From positions 479,797,376 through 479,861,375 of the forward strand of contig NC_064619.1 in assembly GCF_023898315.1 (NCBI RefSeq): 64,000 bases of DNA, written 5' to 3'. The notes under the pieces were generated by a model. It saw only the letters and a program-made list of their open reading frames with translations, made no database searches and had not been told where the DNA came from. The position numbers were made by a program, and so were the translations under genes. The stretch comes from Schistocerca nitens. Taxonomy: Eukaryota > Arthropoda > Insecta > Orthoptera > Acrididae. Within the stretch, counting starts at the first letter, position 1; every line of letters starts with the position of its first letter. Shown here one piece after another: positions 1-9,817 of this stretch.

Positions 1-1556
1 CCCTTAAAGAGAAACTGATGCATTTATTGCGTCGTCAGACACTGCCGCCTTTTGGCAGCTATGACATGAAGTTTCGGACATCGACATCTGAGAAAAAAAA
101 ATAGTGTCCCTTTAGGCGACAGATAATGTATTTCGTTTCCACATGTTTTATACCAGGATATATCTGGGATTGGTTGATAGGACCCTACCTGAGACAACAA
201 CCGGTTTTTCTGGATGCAATTTACAGTAGTTTTGCAGCTATGTGAGAATAGGGGGGGAGAGCAGCATCAAATTAATCTTCGGACTGAAAACCATAACAAC
301 AACAACAACAGTATGTCTTGTACGACAGATTTAATATTTTTAGGAAGAAGAAGATAAGGAATAAAATTTTTATTTATGCTTTGCAGAGTATTATCTAACA
401 CATAATCCCATTGTGTTTATTTAATCTAAAAAGAAGGAAATTTTGTTTAGCGTCATTTTATTCCTTCGCTCTGAGGGGAAAGGAGTGTATACTCAGCTAA
501 TCACTCAAATGTATTTAAAAATATTACTGAAATATACATGGATAATCGATGTAATGTATAAATGTAATAGTAAAACTCGAATCATCAATACGAAAGCTGG
601 TTCGAACACCGTAGTAGTTTGGTCGTGTTGCTTCCTCCATTCTTTTAATTGATTTAGCGAGTCTGTTACAGGTGGCTCTGCAGTTTAACATGGAATACAA
701 GCCATAGACTAACCTCGGATTTATCACATTAACAGAAATCATTGTCGAACTTGAAAGAAGCGGTAAATGTAAAAAAAAAAAAAAGAAAACTTTGGACGAA
801 CCTCGGATAGAACCCTGTGGCCTAGACTGATACTTACTTTCTGAACCACCGAACAAATTTGAAATGATAAAATTATTTATACTTTCATTAGTTACTGAAA
901 CAGATCGTCTAACATTGATAACGTTAAAAATTACTTGTTGCTTTCCAACGTGAAATATGCATGCACTGTGATAAGAGTGAAGCTCTCCACTGCACGGTAC
1001 TGTATTGTAGAACGTCCACTTTGAAAGGATAACTGAGTGATATGACGGTAGGCGTATGGTGGCAATGGAGAGTGAGCAGGAGATTTTCTGCTTAACAGAC
1101 CGTAACACAATGCCACAAACCAATGTTGTTGAAATGTAGACTTTTCTAATCTTATCTAACGACAGGTACCTATAGTTACGATTTGCATCAGCTCCGTGGG
1201 TAATTTAGTATGACGCCAGCTGCTGCGAAAAGCTCCAGTTGTAATCTGATCAAACTTGACCTGAAGTTGGTAGCCTAGGACGTCGAAACAGCAGGCAGGA
1301 CTCGGTGACAAGGAGACTTCCTCCCTCCACTGCCTCCACACCTGCCTCGACATCGCATTGGTAACCTTACGGAGAATCTATGCAGCATCTTACCTTCCGG
1401 CTAGTATCCTTCCGCCTGGGAATGCAAGGAAAAGTTCCAGAACGGAAGAGTACCTTTCAAGGCAGCATGTTGGGCCTCTGTTCTCAAACCCAGCCTAGCT
1501 TATTTTGAAGTTCGCCTTTTAAAATGATTCTTTTTAGGAGAACTTCAATTAAAATA
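1..1556. other. Left part of copy A, no gene seen
   Basis: AT-rich sequence shared with 41924-43476. It holds a short AAC microsatellite (293-311) and poly-A runs (96-103, 771-784). The open stretches on both strands are not supported by codon start, similarity or conservation. Confidence 0.6.
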
Positions 1557-3115
1557 TACATGGTGGTCCACTGATCGTGACCGGGCCAAATATCTTACGA
1601 AATAAGCGTCAAACGAAAAAACTACAAAGAACGAAACTTGTCTAGCTTCAAGGGGGAAACCAGATGGCCCTATGGTTGGCCTGCTAAATGGCGCTGCCAT
1701 AGGTCAAACGGATATCAACTGCGTTTTTTAAAATAGGAACCACCAGTTTTATTACATATTCGTGTAGTACTTAACGAAATATAAATTTTTTAGTTGGACC
1801 ACTGTTTTCGCTGACGCATGTTGTCAGGTGTTGACGGTGGATCACGATTGCAAATATCCTTCAACTTTTCCCACAGAAAGAAATCCGGTGACGTCAGATC
1901 CGGTGAACGTGCGGGCCATGGTATGGTGCTTCGACGACGAATCCACTTGTCATGAAATACGCTATTCAATACCGCTTCAATCGCACGCGAGATTGTGCCG
2001 GACATCCATCATGTTGGAAGTACATCGCCATTCTGTCATGCAGTGAAACATCTTGCAGAAACATGGGCAGATCATTACGTAGGAAATCAGCATACATTGC
2101 ACCATTCAGTTTGCCATTGATAAAATGGGGGCCAATTATCCTTCCTCCCATAATGCCACACCATACATTAATCTGCCAAGGTCGCTGATGTTCCACTTGT
2201 CGCAGCCATCGTGGATTTTCCGTTGCCGAATAGTGCATATAATGCCGGTTTACGTTACCGCTGTTGGTGAATGACGCTTCGTCGCTAAATAGAACGAGTG
2301 CAAAAAATCTGTCATCGTCCCGTAATTTCTCTTGTGCAAAATGGCAGAACTGTACACGACGTTCAAAGTCGTCGCTATGCAATTCCTGTGCATAGAAATG
2401 TGGTAAGGGTGCAATCAATGTTGATGTAGCATTCTCAACACCGCCGTTTTTGAGGGCGCCCGATTCTCGCGCAATTTGTCTGCTACTGATGTGCGGTTTA
2501 GCGGCGACATCAGCTAAAACACCTACTTGGGCTTCATAATTTGTTGCAGGTCGTAGTTGACGTTACACATGTGGCTGAACACTTCCTGTTACCTTAAATA
2601 ACGTAACTATACGGCGAATGGTCCGGACACTTGGATGATGTCGTCCAGGATACCGAGCAGCATACATAGCACACGCTCATTGGACATTTTGATCACAATA
2701 GCCATACATCGACGCTGTATCGACGTTTTCCACAGTTGGTAAACGGTCCATTTTAACACGGGTAAAGTATCAAGAAGCAAATACCGTCCGCACTGGCGGA
2801 ATGTTACGTGATACCACGTACTTATTCGTTTGTGACTATTACAGCACCATCTATCACAAAGCGAAAAAAGTGGTCCAACTAAAACATTCATATTTCTTTA
2901 CGTACTTCACGAATATGTAATAAAAATGGGGGTTCCTATTTAAAAAACGCAGTTGATATCCGTTTGACCTATGGCAGCGCCATCTAGCGGGCCAACCATA
3001 GCGTCCTCTGGTTTCCCCCTTCAAGCTAAACGAGTTTCGTACTTTGTAGTTTTTTTCGTTTGATGCTTATTTTTTGAGATATTTGGCCCAGTCACTATCA
3101 ATGGACCACCCTGTG
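1557..3115 (-). mobile_element. Long-TIR Tc1/mariner-like transposon, copy A
   Basis: Flanked by TA (1555-1556 and 3116-3117). Inverted repeats of about 250 bp are visible: the left reads GGTGGTCCACTGATCGTGAC, and the right on the other strand reads GGTGGTCCATTGATAGTGAC. Both run inward to TTAGTTGGACCACT. Between them lies a broken minus-strand transposase. Copy B carries only the left terminal repeat (43477-43728), followed by unrelated sequence. Confidence 0.85.
1790..2740 (-). pseudogene. Transposase relic of the long-TIR element
   Basis: Read on the minus strand. An N-terminal helix-turn-helix region with frameshifts comes first (2740-2450, ..YPGRHHPSVRTIRR-like). Next is an open part at 2418-1966 with FSDEASFTNSGNVNRHYMHY, INVWCGIMGGRIIGPHF and MYFQHDGCPAQSRV. 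After a frameshift, WIRRRSTIPWPARSPDL and SPDFFLWEKLKDI follow at about 1945-1850. The order and motifs match the arthropod transposases with WCGI..GPHF / FQHDG.P / WP.RSPDL.PLDFFLW blocks. At least two frameshifts make it non-functional. Confidence 0.8.
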
Positions 3116-3459
3116 TAAAAAGGACACTCGTTCAATTTATAATTTGATTGTATTAACAAAGTAGTAAAAAACATGGACGAGGCCAATAAAAATATGTATG
3201 AGACATGTGATCCGTCGCATTGGCAAGTCTTCCATTTTGGCGATGAGGAGATTAATGGAAGGGTATATGAGCCGTGCTGCTGCTCGCGTTGGTGCTGTTT
3301 GTAGGTTTCCACCCTCCGTTGCAGGGCAGACCGTGTCAGTGTAAGGGTTGTGTTACAAGACTACCATCATATTATTTCACCTGTTTCATGGTCAATTGCT
3401 TGTTTCTTTTAATTAACCTTTGCTTTTATTTGCTGTCTTACATTAGGTTTTTAAATTTT

Positions 3460-3760
3460 TTATATAATTGCCGTTCCTGGCGTGTAAGGCCTTCAGTCAT
3501 GATTGTGGTCATTTGCTCTGAAAAATTAATTCGATATTTCTGTTTTAGCAGTAAGCCTTAAAACCTTATTTTCTGCTATTCCTGGCGTCTGAAACCTTCT
3601 ACTGTGTTTGTGGGCTCTTACTTTTAATATTTCAATACCTGTAAGTTGTAATTGCAGCGAGTTGTTAAACATTCTTAATTTACTGTCTTTCTTGGAGTGT
3701 AAGGCCTTCAGTCATGATCACAGTGCCTTGTTTTTTTCTTTTTAAACGTTACCAGTATCA
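3460..3760. repeat. Degenerate ~108-bp tandem repeat, copy A
   Basis: Three spaced copies of a TTCCTGGCGTGTAAGGCCTT-type block at about 3474, 3580 and 3691. The first and third are followed by CAGTCATGAT. Copy B has the same array at 44374-44640. The rest of 3116-4257 shows nothing recognisable. Confidence 0.6.
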
Positions 3761-4257
3761 GGGTTTTATGGTGATTTGCTAAATTGAAACGCACTGAAAA
3801 CACTATTATTTACACTGTCGTTTATTCCTTCATTAGTAAAGCGTGGTATTTTTTAATTTATTGTTGAGTCTGGAACTACTTCTTCAATAATAAATGTGTG
3901 TAACTGTTAAAGGCAACCAATAGTAAATGATTACGAGATTCCCTTGACAACCAGGTTTCAATATAGAAAATCACTACACTAGGAAACAATTAGTGGAATC
4001 ACACAAACGGACGTCGAATCCGGTGGAAGTCACATGCGCTAAAGGAATCAATTTTTACGCGTGACATAACATTTCAATAAATGACTAAAAGCGGGATCGA
4101 GGGCATCAGCATTCGACGTCGTTATGCTTCGATGCTATTTTATGAAAAGTTGAAATGTACAATTGACTTATATAATATTTTGCTTCAGTGGTTGTCTAAC
4201 ATTTATATCCACGTTGCTAAACGATATTGCATTACTGGGATTTCCGTTTACTGATAA

Positions 4258-4487
4258 AATGGAAATGCCGTGTGGCTACGCCCTCCCATTCGCCTGGTGC
4301 AAGTCTTTTGAGTTGACGCCACTTCGGCGACTTGCGTGTCCATGGGGATGAAATAACGATGATAAGGGCAACGCAACACCCAGTCCCTGAGCGGAGAAAA
4401 TCTCCCGACACAGCCGTGAATCGAACTCGGGTCTTTAGGTATGACTTTCGTCGCGGTGACCACTCAGCTACCAGAGGAGGATCTCGG
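4258..4487 (-). mobile_element. tRNA-derived SINE (second family), copy A
   Basis: On the minus strand the head reads like a tRNA, with a B-box-like CGAACTCGGGT-type core (plus strand CGTGAATCGAACTCGGGTC). The body contains CTCCGCTCAGGGACTGGGTG (plus strand CACCCAGTCCCTGAGCGGAG), and the element ends at GAAATGCCGTGTGGC. The same family, with a different tail, occurs at 27331. It is present in both duplication copies. Confidence 0.75.
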
Positions 4488-4493
4488 GTATGT

Positions 4494-5130
4494 AAACAAC
4501 AATGCCATCTCACGTAAACCGTTGTGGACCGTTGCGTAGCAATTACTTCCGTATTCTTTGGAGTACTCGAAGTAGCCATACGAATTCGTTCTGCGAGTTA
4601 TTGAGTGTAAGGAGGTTCAGTTGTGAATTAAGTATTGCAGTCTTGCATTTTGTGTTTCAAGCACATCTAGCGAAACATTTTAGAGTTCTTGAGGAGCTTT
4701 AGAAGCTTTCAGCAAAGCGAACGCCCAGCTTCAGAGGCGAGCTGCGTTGTGCTGCAAGAGGTATGAGCCGTTGATTTAACTACCACCTATTTATTTGTCA
4801 TACAGAATCATTTGCGGTTAGAATATCGTATAAACTTGTAAATGGCTGAGTATATAGCGGAGAAGTACTGGAAAATTGATGCGGGTGCTGGAGTGTGGTA
4901 TCATTTCAGAACATGCCGTTATTAACGGTATGCAGTGTGAAATAGAACAATGGTTTACTTTTTTATGCAGTTTCAAAGGTTGGATGTTTACTTGTAGAGT
5001 CAGATTTCTGTACTTTGTTTTTGGCGAAGTTCGTGCCCATGCGTCATGTATTATCAAATTAATTGCTTAGTTCCACAATGATGACGTTGTAAGCAATCTT
5101 TCTCTCTTGTGAATTACGCACACGTACTCC
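4494..5130 (+). repeat. Leader-like repeat module, copy A (distal)
   Basis: Starts near ACAACAATGCCATCTCACG and runs through TTCTTGAGGAGCTTTAGAAG to about 5130. The possible donor after TTCAGAGGCGAG reads CTGCGT here, not GTGCGT as in copy B, so if the module is a leader exon this one is broken. Confidence 0.5.
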
Positions 5131-5302
5131 CTGCGATGCTGGAGATTAGTGCTGCTGGAATTTTTTTCCGTGTGTGAAGAAAAATTTATTTTGGAACTCG
5201 TGGCAAGTGCACTGCATCGTATCGAGCGAAGCTGGCAGCTTAACAAAAGAGTTTTTCTCTTCTGTTACGCAAGATGTGTGAATCAATATCTTGGAGTAGG
5301 AG

Positions 5303-6330
5303 GCGTGTGAGAAAAGCAGTGAGACTGATTTCTGATATACCAAGGTTTTATTTCTTTCAAACGACAATAATGTCTCCTGCAAATTAGTTCCCATCGGCAG
5401 CTATAGGCCGGCGAAGACGTTGTTCCTCGGTATCGGTAGAAGCGTAGAAAGCCTTCAACTGGTAGGGCCTTTGCCATGTCGGTCATATGCTCTTAAATGT
5501 TCTCTAGAGTCCCAAAATGAAATCCTTTTAAGACATTTTCCAAAATTGGAAAAACAAACAAGTCACAGTTACCACGTTTCTGTGAATAGGGGGGGGGGGT
5601 CTGTGGAACAACAGGAATGCCTTTTGAAGTCAAAAAATCCGTGATGGAAGTGGCCATGTGGCATGGGGCGTTATCATGATGCGCCGTCCAATCTGCAATG
5701 TTTGATCTCACTCGATTCACCTCTTTCAAAAATGGCTCTGAGCACTATGCGACTTAACTTCTGAGGTCATCAGTCGCCTAGAACTTAGAACTAATTAAAG
5801 CTGACTAACCTACGGACGCCACACACATCCATGCCCGAGGCAGGATTCGAACCTGCGACCGTAGCGGTCGCCCGGTTCCAGACTGTAGGGCCTAGAACCG
5901 CACGGCCACTCAGGCATAAATCTTTCGCACGTGCAAAACTCCGATGCAAATTTGATGCATGCTGAAAATGTTTAACCATGTCATCCATCACCTTTATTTT
6001 TACACAGCGGTCTGATGTTACAAGAGAACGCATACGTTCGACGTTTTCGTCGATTTTATAAGGTGAAGGTCTACCCTGAACGAGGTTCATCTTCAACGTG
6101 TTCTCGGCCTTCGAGAAATGATTTGTGCCACACAGAAACTTGGACTACTGATAAGGAATGTTCCCCGTAGGCTTGTTTCGATTCTGAAAAGATCACTCTC
6201 GCTGGTGCCCCAAGTTTAACTCTTGATGGCATAACATTGCTCTAAATTACACTTTTCCACTTTTACAACACGCAACAAAAACACAACTTCTCCGATGGCG
6301 CTTTCAAAAACGATGTGACGGCGTACTCAG
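5303..6330 (-). mobile_element. mariner-type element relic, copy A
   Basis: A plausible end, GTGTGAGAAAAGCAGTGAGAC, starts near 5306. Minus-strand transposase pieces run from an ATG at 6232 (MPSRVKLGAPARVIF) through DENVERMRSLVTSDRCVKI (about 6055-6000), VNRVRSNIADW..HHDNAPCHMAT (about 5720-5645) and VLKGFHFGTLENI (about 5530). The order and wording are those of insect mariner transposases ending in ..HFGTLENIQ... A SINE (5728-5915) sits where 339 bp of coding sequence present in copy B are missing. There are several stops and frameshifts. The element is in both copies, so it predates the duplication. Confidence 0.8.
5728..5915 (-). mobile_element. SINE, copy A only, with associated deletion
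   Basis: Main SINE family of the window on the minus strand, tail first (AAAAATGGCTCTGAGCACTA), then CATGCCCGAGGCAGGATTCG and the tRNA-like head. Unlike the other copies it has no obvious target duplication. The flanks CACCTCTTTC and ATAAATCTT are 339 bp apart in copy B, so insertion and deletion seem linked. Confidence 0.85.
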
Positions 6331-6389
6331 CAACTAGAAGAGATTGCAAACCGTTCGTTTGTAGTGTGATACCAAATTTTTGAATTTAT

Positions 6390-6840
6390 TTTCGTTCTGT
6401 TTATTCTTTAGCAATTTGTGTGTGTTATTTTTCGATAATGTCAAGGTTATATGGAGTTTTCTTGTGCGTCTTTTCTTTTTCTTTGTTTTTTTGGGGGGTT
6501 TATAATTTTTTGGTTTATTATGGAATAGTTCCAGTGTGTTATTTATCGATTATGTCGTTATATGGAGATGTGTCTGGTTATTGCTGGCTTTGTTAGGGCT
6601 ATATAGGTGCAGCGTATATTTTCTTTTGGTTCATTCTGGAAGAATTTGTGCATGTTATTTTTCTATTATGTTGTTATTTTGTGGATGTGTGATTGGTATC
6701 CTTGTCTTCGTTTAATTTGTGTAGATTATGCGAATTATTGGAATCAAATTTTGTGTTTTCGTTACATTTCCGTTGAGTTTATTCTAGAGAAATTTGTGTA
6801 AGATATTATTCGATTTTTTCGTTATATTGATCTTAGCTTT
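6390..6840. repeat. Degenerate GT-rich tandem repeat, copy A
   Basis: Four imperfect units of about 110-150 bp, each around TTTATTCT..GAATTTGTG..GTTATTTTTCGATTATGTC, starting near 6396, 6506, 6612 and 6757. Strongly T/G-rich on the plus strand. The same array is in copy B. Open frames here are by-products of the low A/C content. Confidence 0.6.
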
Positions 6841-6967
6841 ATAAACTTTTACTTTTTGTATCTGCCCAGTCAGTTTCTGCAGCAGTGACGTTACTTTCAT
6901 TTTATATGCTCTTCGAAAGAACTGCATTATGCAATCACAGTTATAACGGTACATTTTATGAGAGAAT

Positions 6968-7250
6968 GTATGTTTCGGTCGAGGATCAGACCGTCATCAA
7001 GCCTAAAAACGATCTCAGCTATGAACTTGCGTAATAGGAATAGCAATTCCGGATGTACAGTGTTCCGTCATTGACATTAACTTGTCATGTCCATTATGTC
7101 CATTTAACTTCGTAGACATTTTTACCAATGTAATGTTTATACAGATAATACCAATGGTCGAGCTATCTACGTTTGATAACTGCTATTGCAATATACGCGA
7201 AAGCATAGCTGAGACGGTTTTCGGGACCGATGATGGTCTGATTTTAGACC
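6968..7250. repeat. Imperfect inverted repeat pair, copy A
   Basis: GGTCGAGGATCAGACCGTC (about 6977) pairs with GATGGTCTGATTTTAGACC (about 7230) over about 33 bases with several mismatches, ~210 bp apart. It is also in copy B (50045-50315). It could be the ends of an old MITE. Nothing else is recognised in 6840-7945. Confidence 0.45.
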
Positions 7251-7944
7251 AAATTCGATGGTCCCTAATGAAACGTACCGTCGTAGCTGTCTATTGCACA
7301 ATACAGTTGTTAACATTCATTAAAGCTGCACAGCGCCTCCGCTACAAAATATTTTTTATTTTTGTTTTCGACCGTAATAGTCTATCTTGTTATCGCCTTC
7401 TCCAATAATATAATCGGACTGTTAGTAAAAGTTATCTGTGGTTGTTGTGGAAGACTCGGAGCGGTCTCTATTTACATTAATTTTTACTTTCACAATGAAA
7501 ACAGTGTAACCGATCTTCCTGTTTCGTCGATTACACTTACATATTGCCAATGATCGTTGCAGGGTTATACTGCTAGAATTATCTTCCGTCTGCGAAGAGG
7601 AAAACACGTTGGAAACTGATTACAACTGTGTAGAGTTATAGAGAGTTGACTTGGCACCATCATATGAGATTCTTACTTCCCTGTTGCTTAAGGAAATTAA
7701 AGCACTATCTCTGAGTATTGTTAACTGTTAGATCACTTGGGAGTTTATTAGCTGCACGGGCGTTTTCAACATTCAAGACTCCACTGCATATTTGTCAGTG
7801 TTAAAACATGATTATTTCGTGTTACATACATTCAAATTACTGAAAATTTTCATTGCAGTTCTTGTTTAACCATTGATATCGACGTTCCAGTACAACATTG
7901 TTCTCTGCAGTTAAAGAGGTTGCTGCCTAATGTTGATCGCAGGG

Positions 7945-8560
7945 TTTGCTAACAAAACTCAGCTTAACTGTGGTGGACCATTGCATAATAATGACTTCCG
8001 TGTTCTCTGGAGTAGTTGAAGTACCGAAACGAATTAGTTTCCTGAGTTATTGAGTAAAAGATTCTATAATTTTGATTCAGGCGTTATAGTGTTGGATTTT
8101 GTGTTTCGAGAACAAGTTCTTGGGGAGCTTTAGAAGCTTTGAATGAAGCGAACGCTCTGTTTCAGAAGCGAGGTATATAGACTATACTCACCAAGAGGAA
8201 AGCGCCATTGATTTGTCACGTATTTATTTTCAGTATACATCTGCAATTAGAACATCGAATAAGCTTTTAGATGACTATGTATGTAGTGGAGAAGTATCAG
8301 AATACTGTAGCATTACGAAATAGTGTGATGTGACTTCGCAAAATGTTACTAGTAATGGGACTGAATTGGAAAAGGAAAACAGTCCTCGATTTACATTCCA
8401 GTACATTTTTTCAATATGTAATGCAACTTCAGAAAGTTCCGAGAATGCTTGACTTGTAGAGAGAGATATCCTCACTGAGATTTTGCCAATATTCAACTGC
8501 TGGAATCATGTATTCTCAAATTTATAGCTTTGTTTCACAAATAGAATGGTGTCACCTATC
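7945..8560 (+). repeat. Leader-like repeat module, copy A (gene-proximal)
   Basis: Diverged copy of a ~0.6-kb module also present at 4494, 45527, 48230 and 51145. The best conserved core includes TTCTTGGGGAGCTTTAGAAG and ends TTCAGAAGCGAG before GTATAT (8173), a possible donor. Position and strand would suit a 5' leader exon spliced to the acceptor at 9815, but no promoter motif was convincing. Confidence 0.35.
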
Positions 8561-9815
8561 ACTCTCCTTTTCGATTACACATACATACGGTATGTCCTAT
8601 CGTTGGTTCATGCTTTTATCTCCTGCCGTCGGTGAAAAAGAAAAGTCGTAAACAGGTACCGGCTGTGTAGTGTCATACTGAGTCGACATGGATTTGTAGC
8701 AAAAATATTATCTTTTCCTGTCACTTAAGGAAGTACAGTTAATATCTTGGAGCACTGTCGAATGTTAAACCTATTAGCTGTTTATAAGCTATTTTTAAGT
8801 TTTCTTCATGTAGAAACCGATGGGTAAATTTCAACCACAGATATAGTTATTACGTCATACACGTTACTGTTTAGCTCACATGGCAATGAAGTGTAATTTA
8901 GATGTAGGGTTCTCGATGACTGACACAAAGAAGGGACAGTGCAGCCCTGAGAGAATATACTGACTCGGTAATATGGATAGCCGTAAAAATCGTATTCTCG
9001 TCATATACCGCGGAAGGTATAGCCATCAGAATGTAGCGTAGTTTATTAATTAGTAACATCATCCCACCACCTACACACATAAAAAACAAATTCTTGTTCC
9101 TGCCCCAGGGGAAGATATTCCGCATATCATGCTGTAATAGATGACAAAATCTGAAGTTGTAATATCTGAAGTAGCTGTATAAAAAATGGTTCAAATGGCT
9201 CTGAGCACTATGGGACTTAACATCGGTGGTCATCAGTCCCCTAGAACTTAGAACTACTTAAACCTAACTAACCTAAGGACATCACACACATCCATGTCCG
9301 AGGCAGGATTCGAACCTGCGATTGTAACGGTCACGCAGTTCCAGACTGAAGCGCCTAGAACCGCACGGCCACACCGTCCGGCGAAGCAGCTGTATATCTG
9401 AAACTATTGTAGTATTGTAATGACTTGCTAATTAAATTTAGTCTAATAGATAAGCCTTCAGCTAGTTGCTACCAAAACAAATTTATTCTCTTCAGAGTAA
9501 AAGTACCACTTAATGAACACGCGATTGCTAAACTTCGAATAACTGTTATTGTTTTGATTCATGCTCTACGAATTACTGACACAAAATTAAAGTAACTAAT
9601 TCTCGACTAGTAAAAAATGTATAAGGTCAATCAATTATATAGACTGTACATGTCGTTTTTGATACAAGCAGCTGCTTTTTTTACAAAAGCTAAGGTTACA
9701 GACATGTCGTCACTGTTCCAGGTTTTTCTTGCGATCGAGTTGTGAGACATTGCTGCAAAACTTACTCGTAGACACGGTCTGGTCATGTCTAATGTGCTGT
9801 TTGTTATCGTTACAG
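8560..9815. other. Interval between leader module and exon 1, copy A
   Basis: If the gene model is right, this is intronic. Apart from the SINE at 9181 and its target duplication, no repeat or coding exon is seen. The end (CTGTTTGTTATCGTTACAG) is a good acceptor. Confidence 0.4.
9181..9382 (-). mobile_element. SINE, copy A only, with 13-bp target duplication
   Basis: Full-length copy of the main SINE family. It is flanked by GAAGTAGCTGTAT (9168-9180) and GAAGCAGCTGTAT (9383-9395). Copy B has the uninterrupted site near 52354-52366. Confidence 0.92.
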
Positions 9816-9817
9816 CA

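Noticed and set aside
524-1123. 199-codon open run on the minus strand of copy A
   Set aside because: It is split by indels in copy B (poly-A length and others) and shows no family similarity or splice context.
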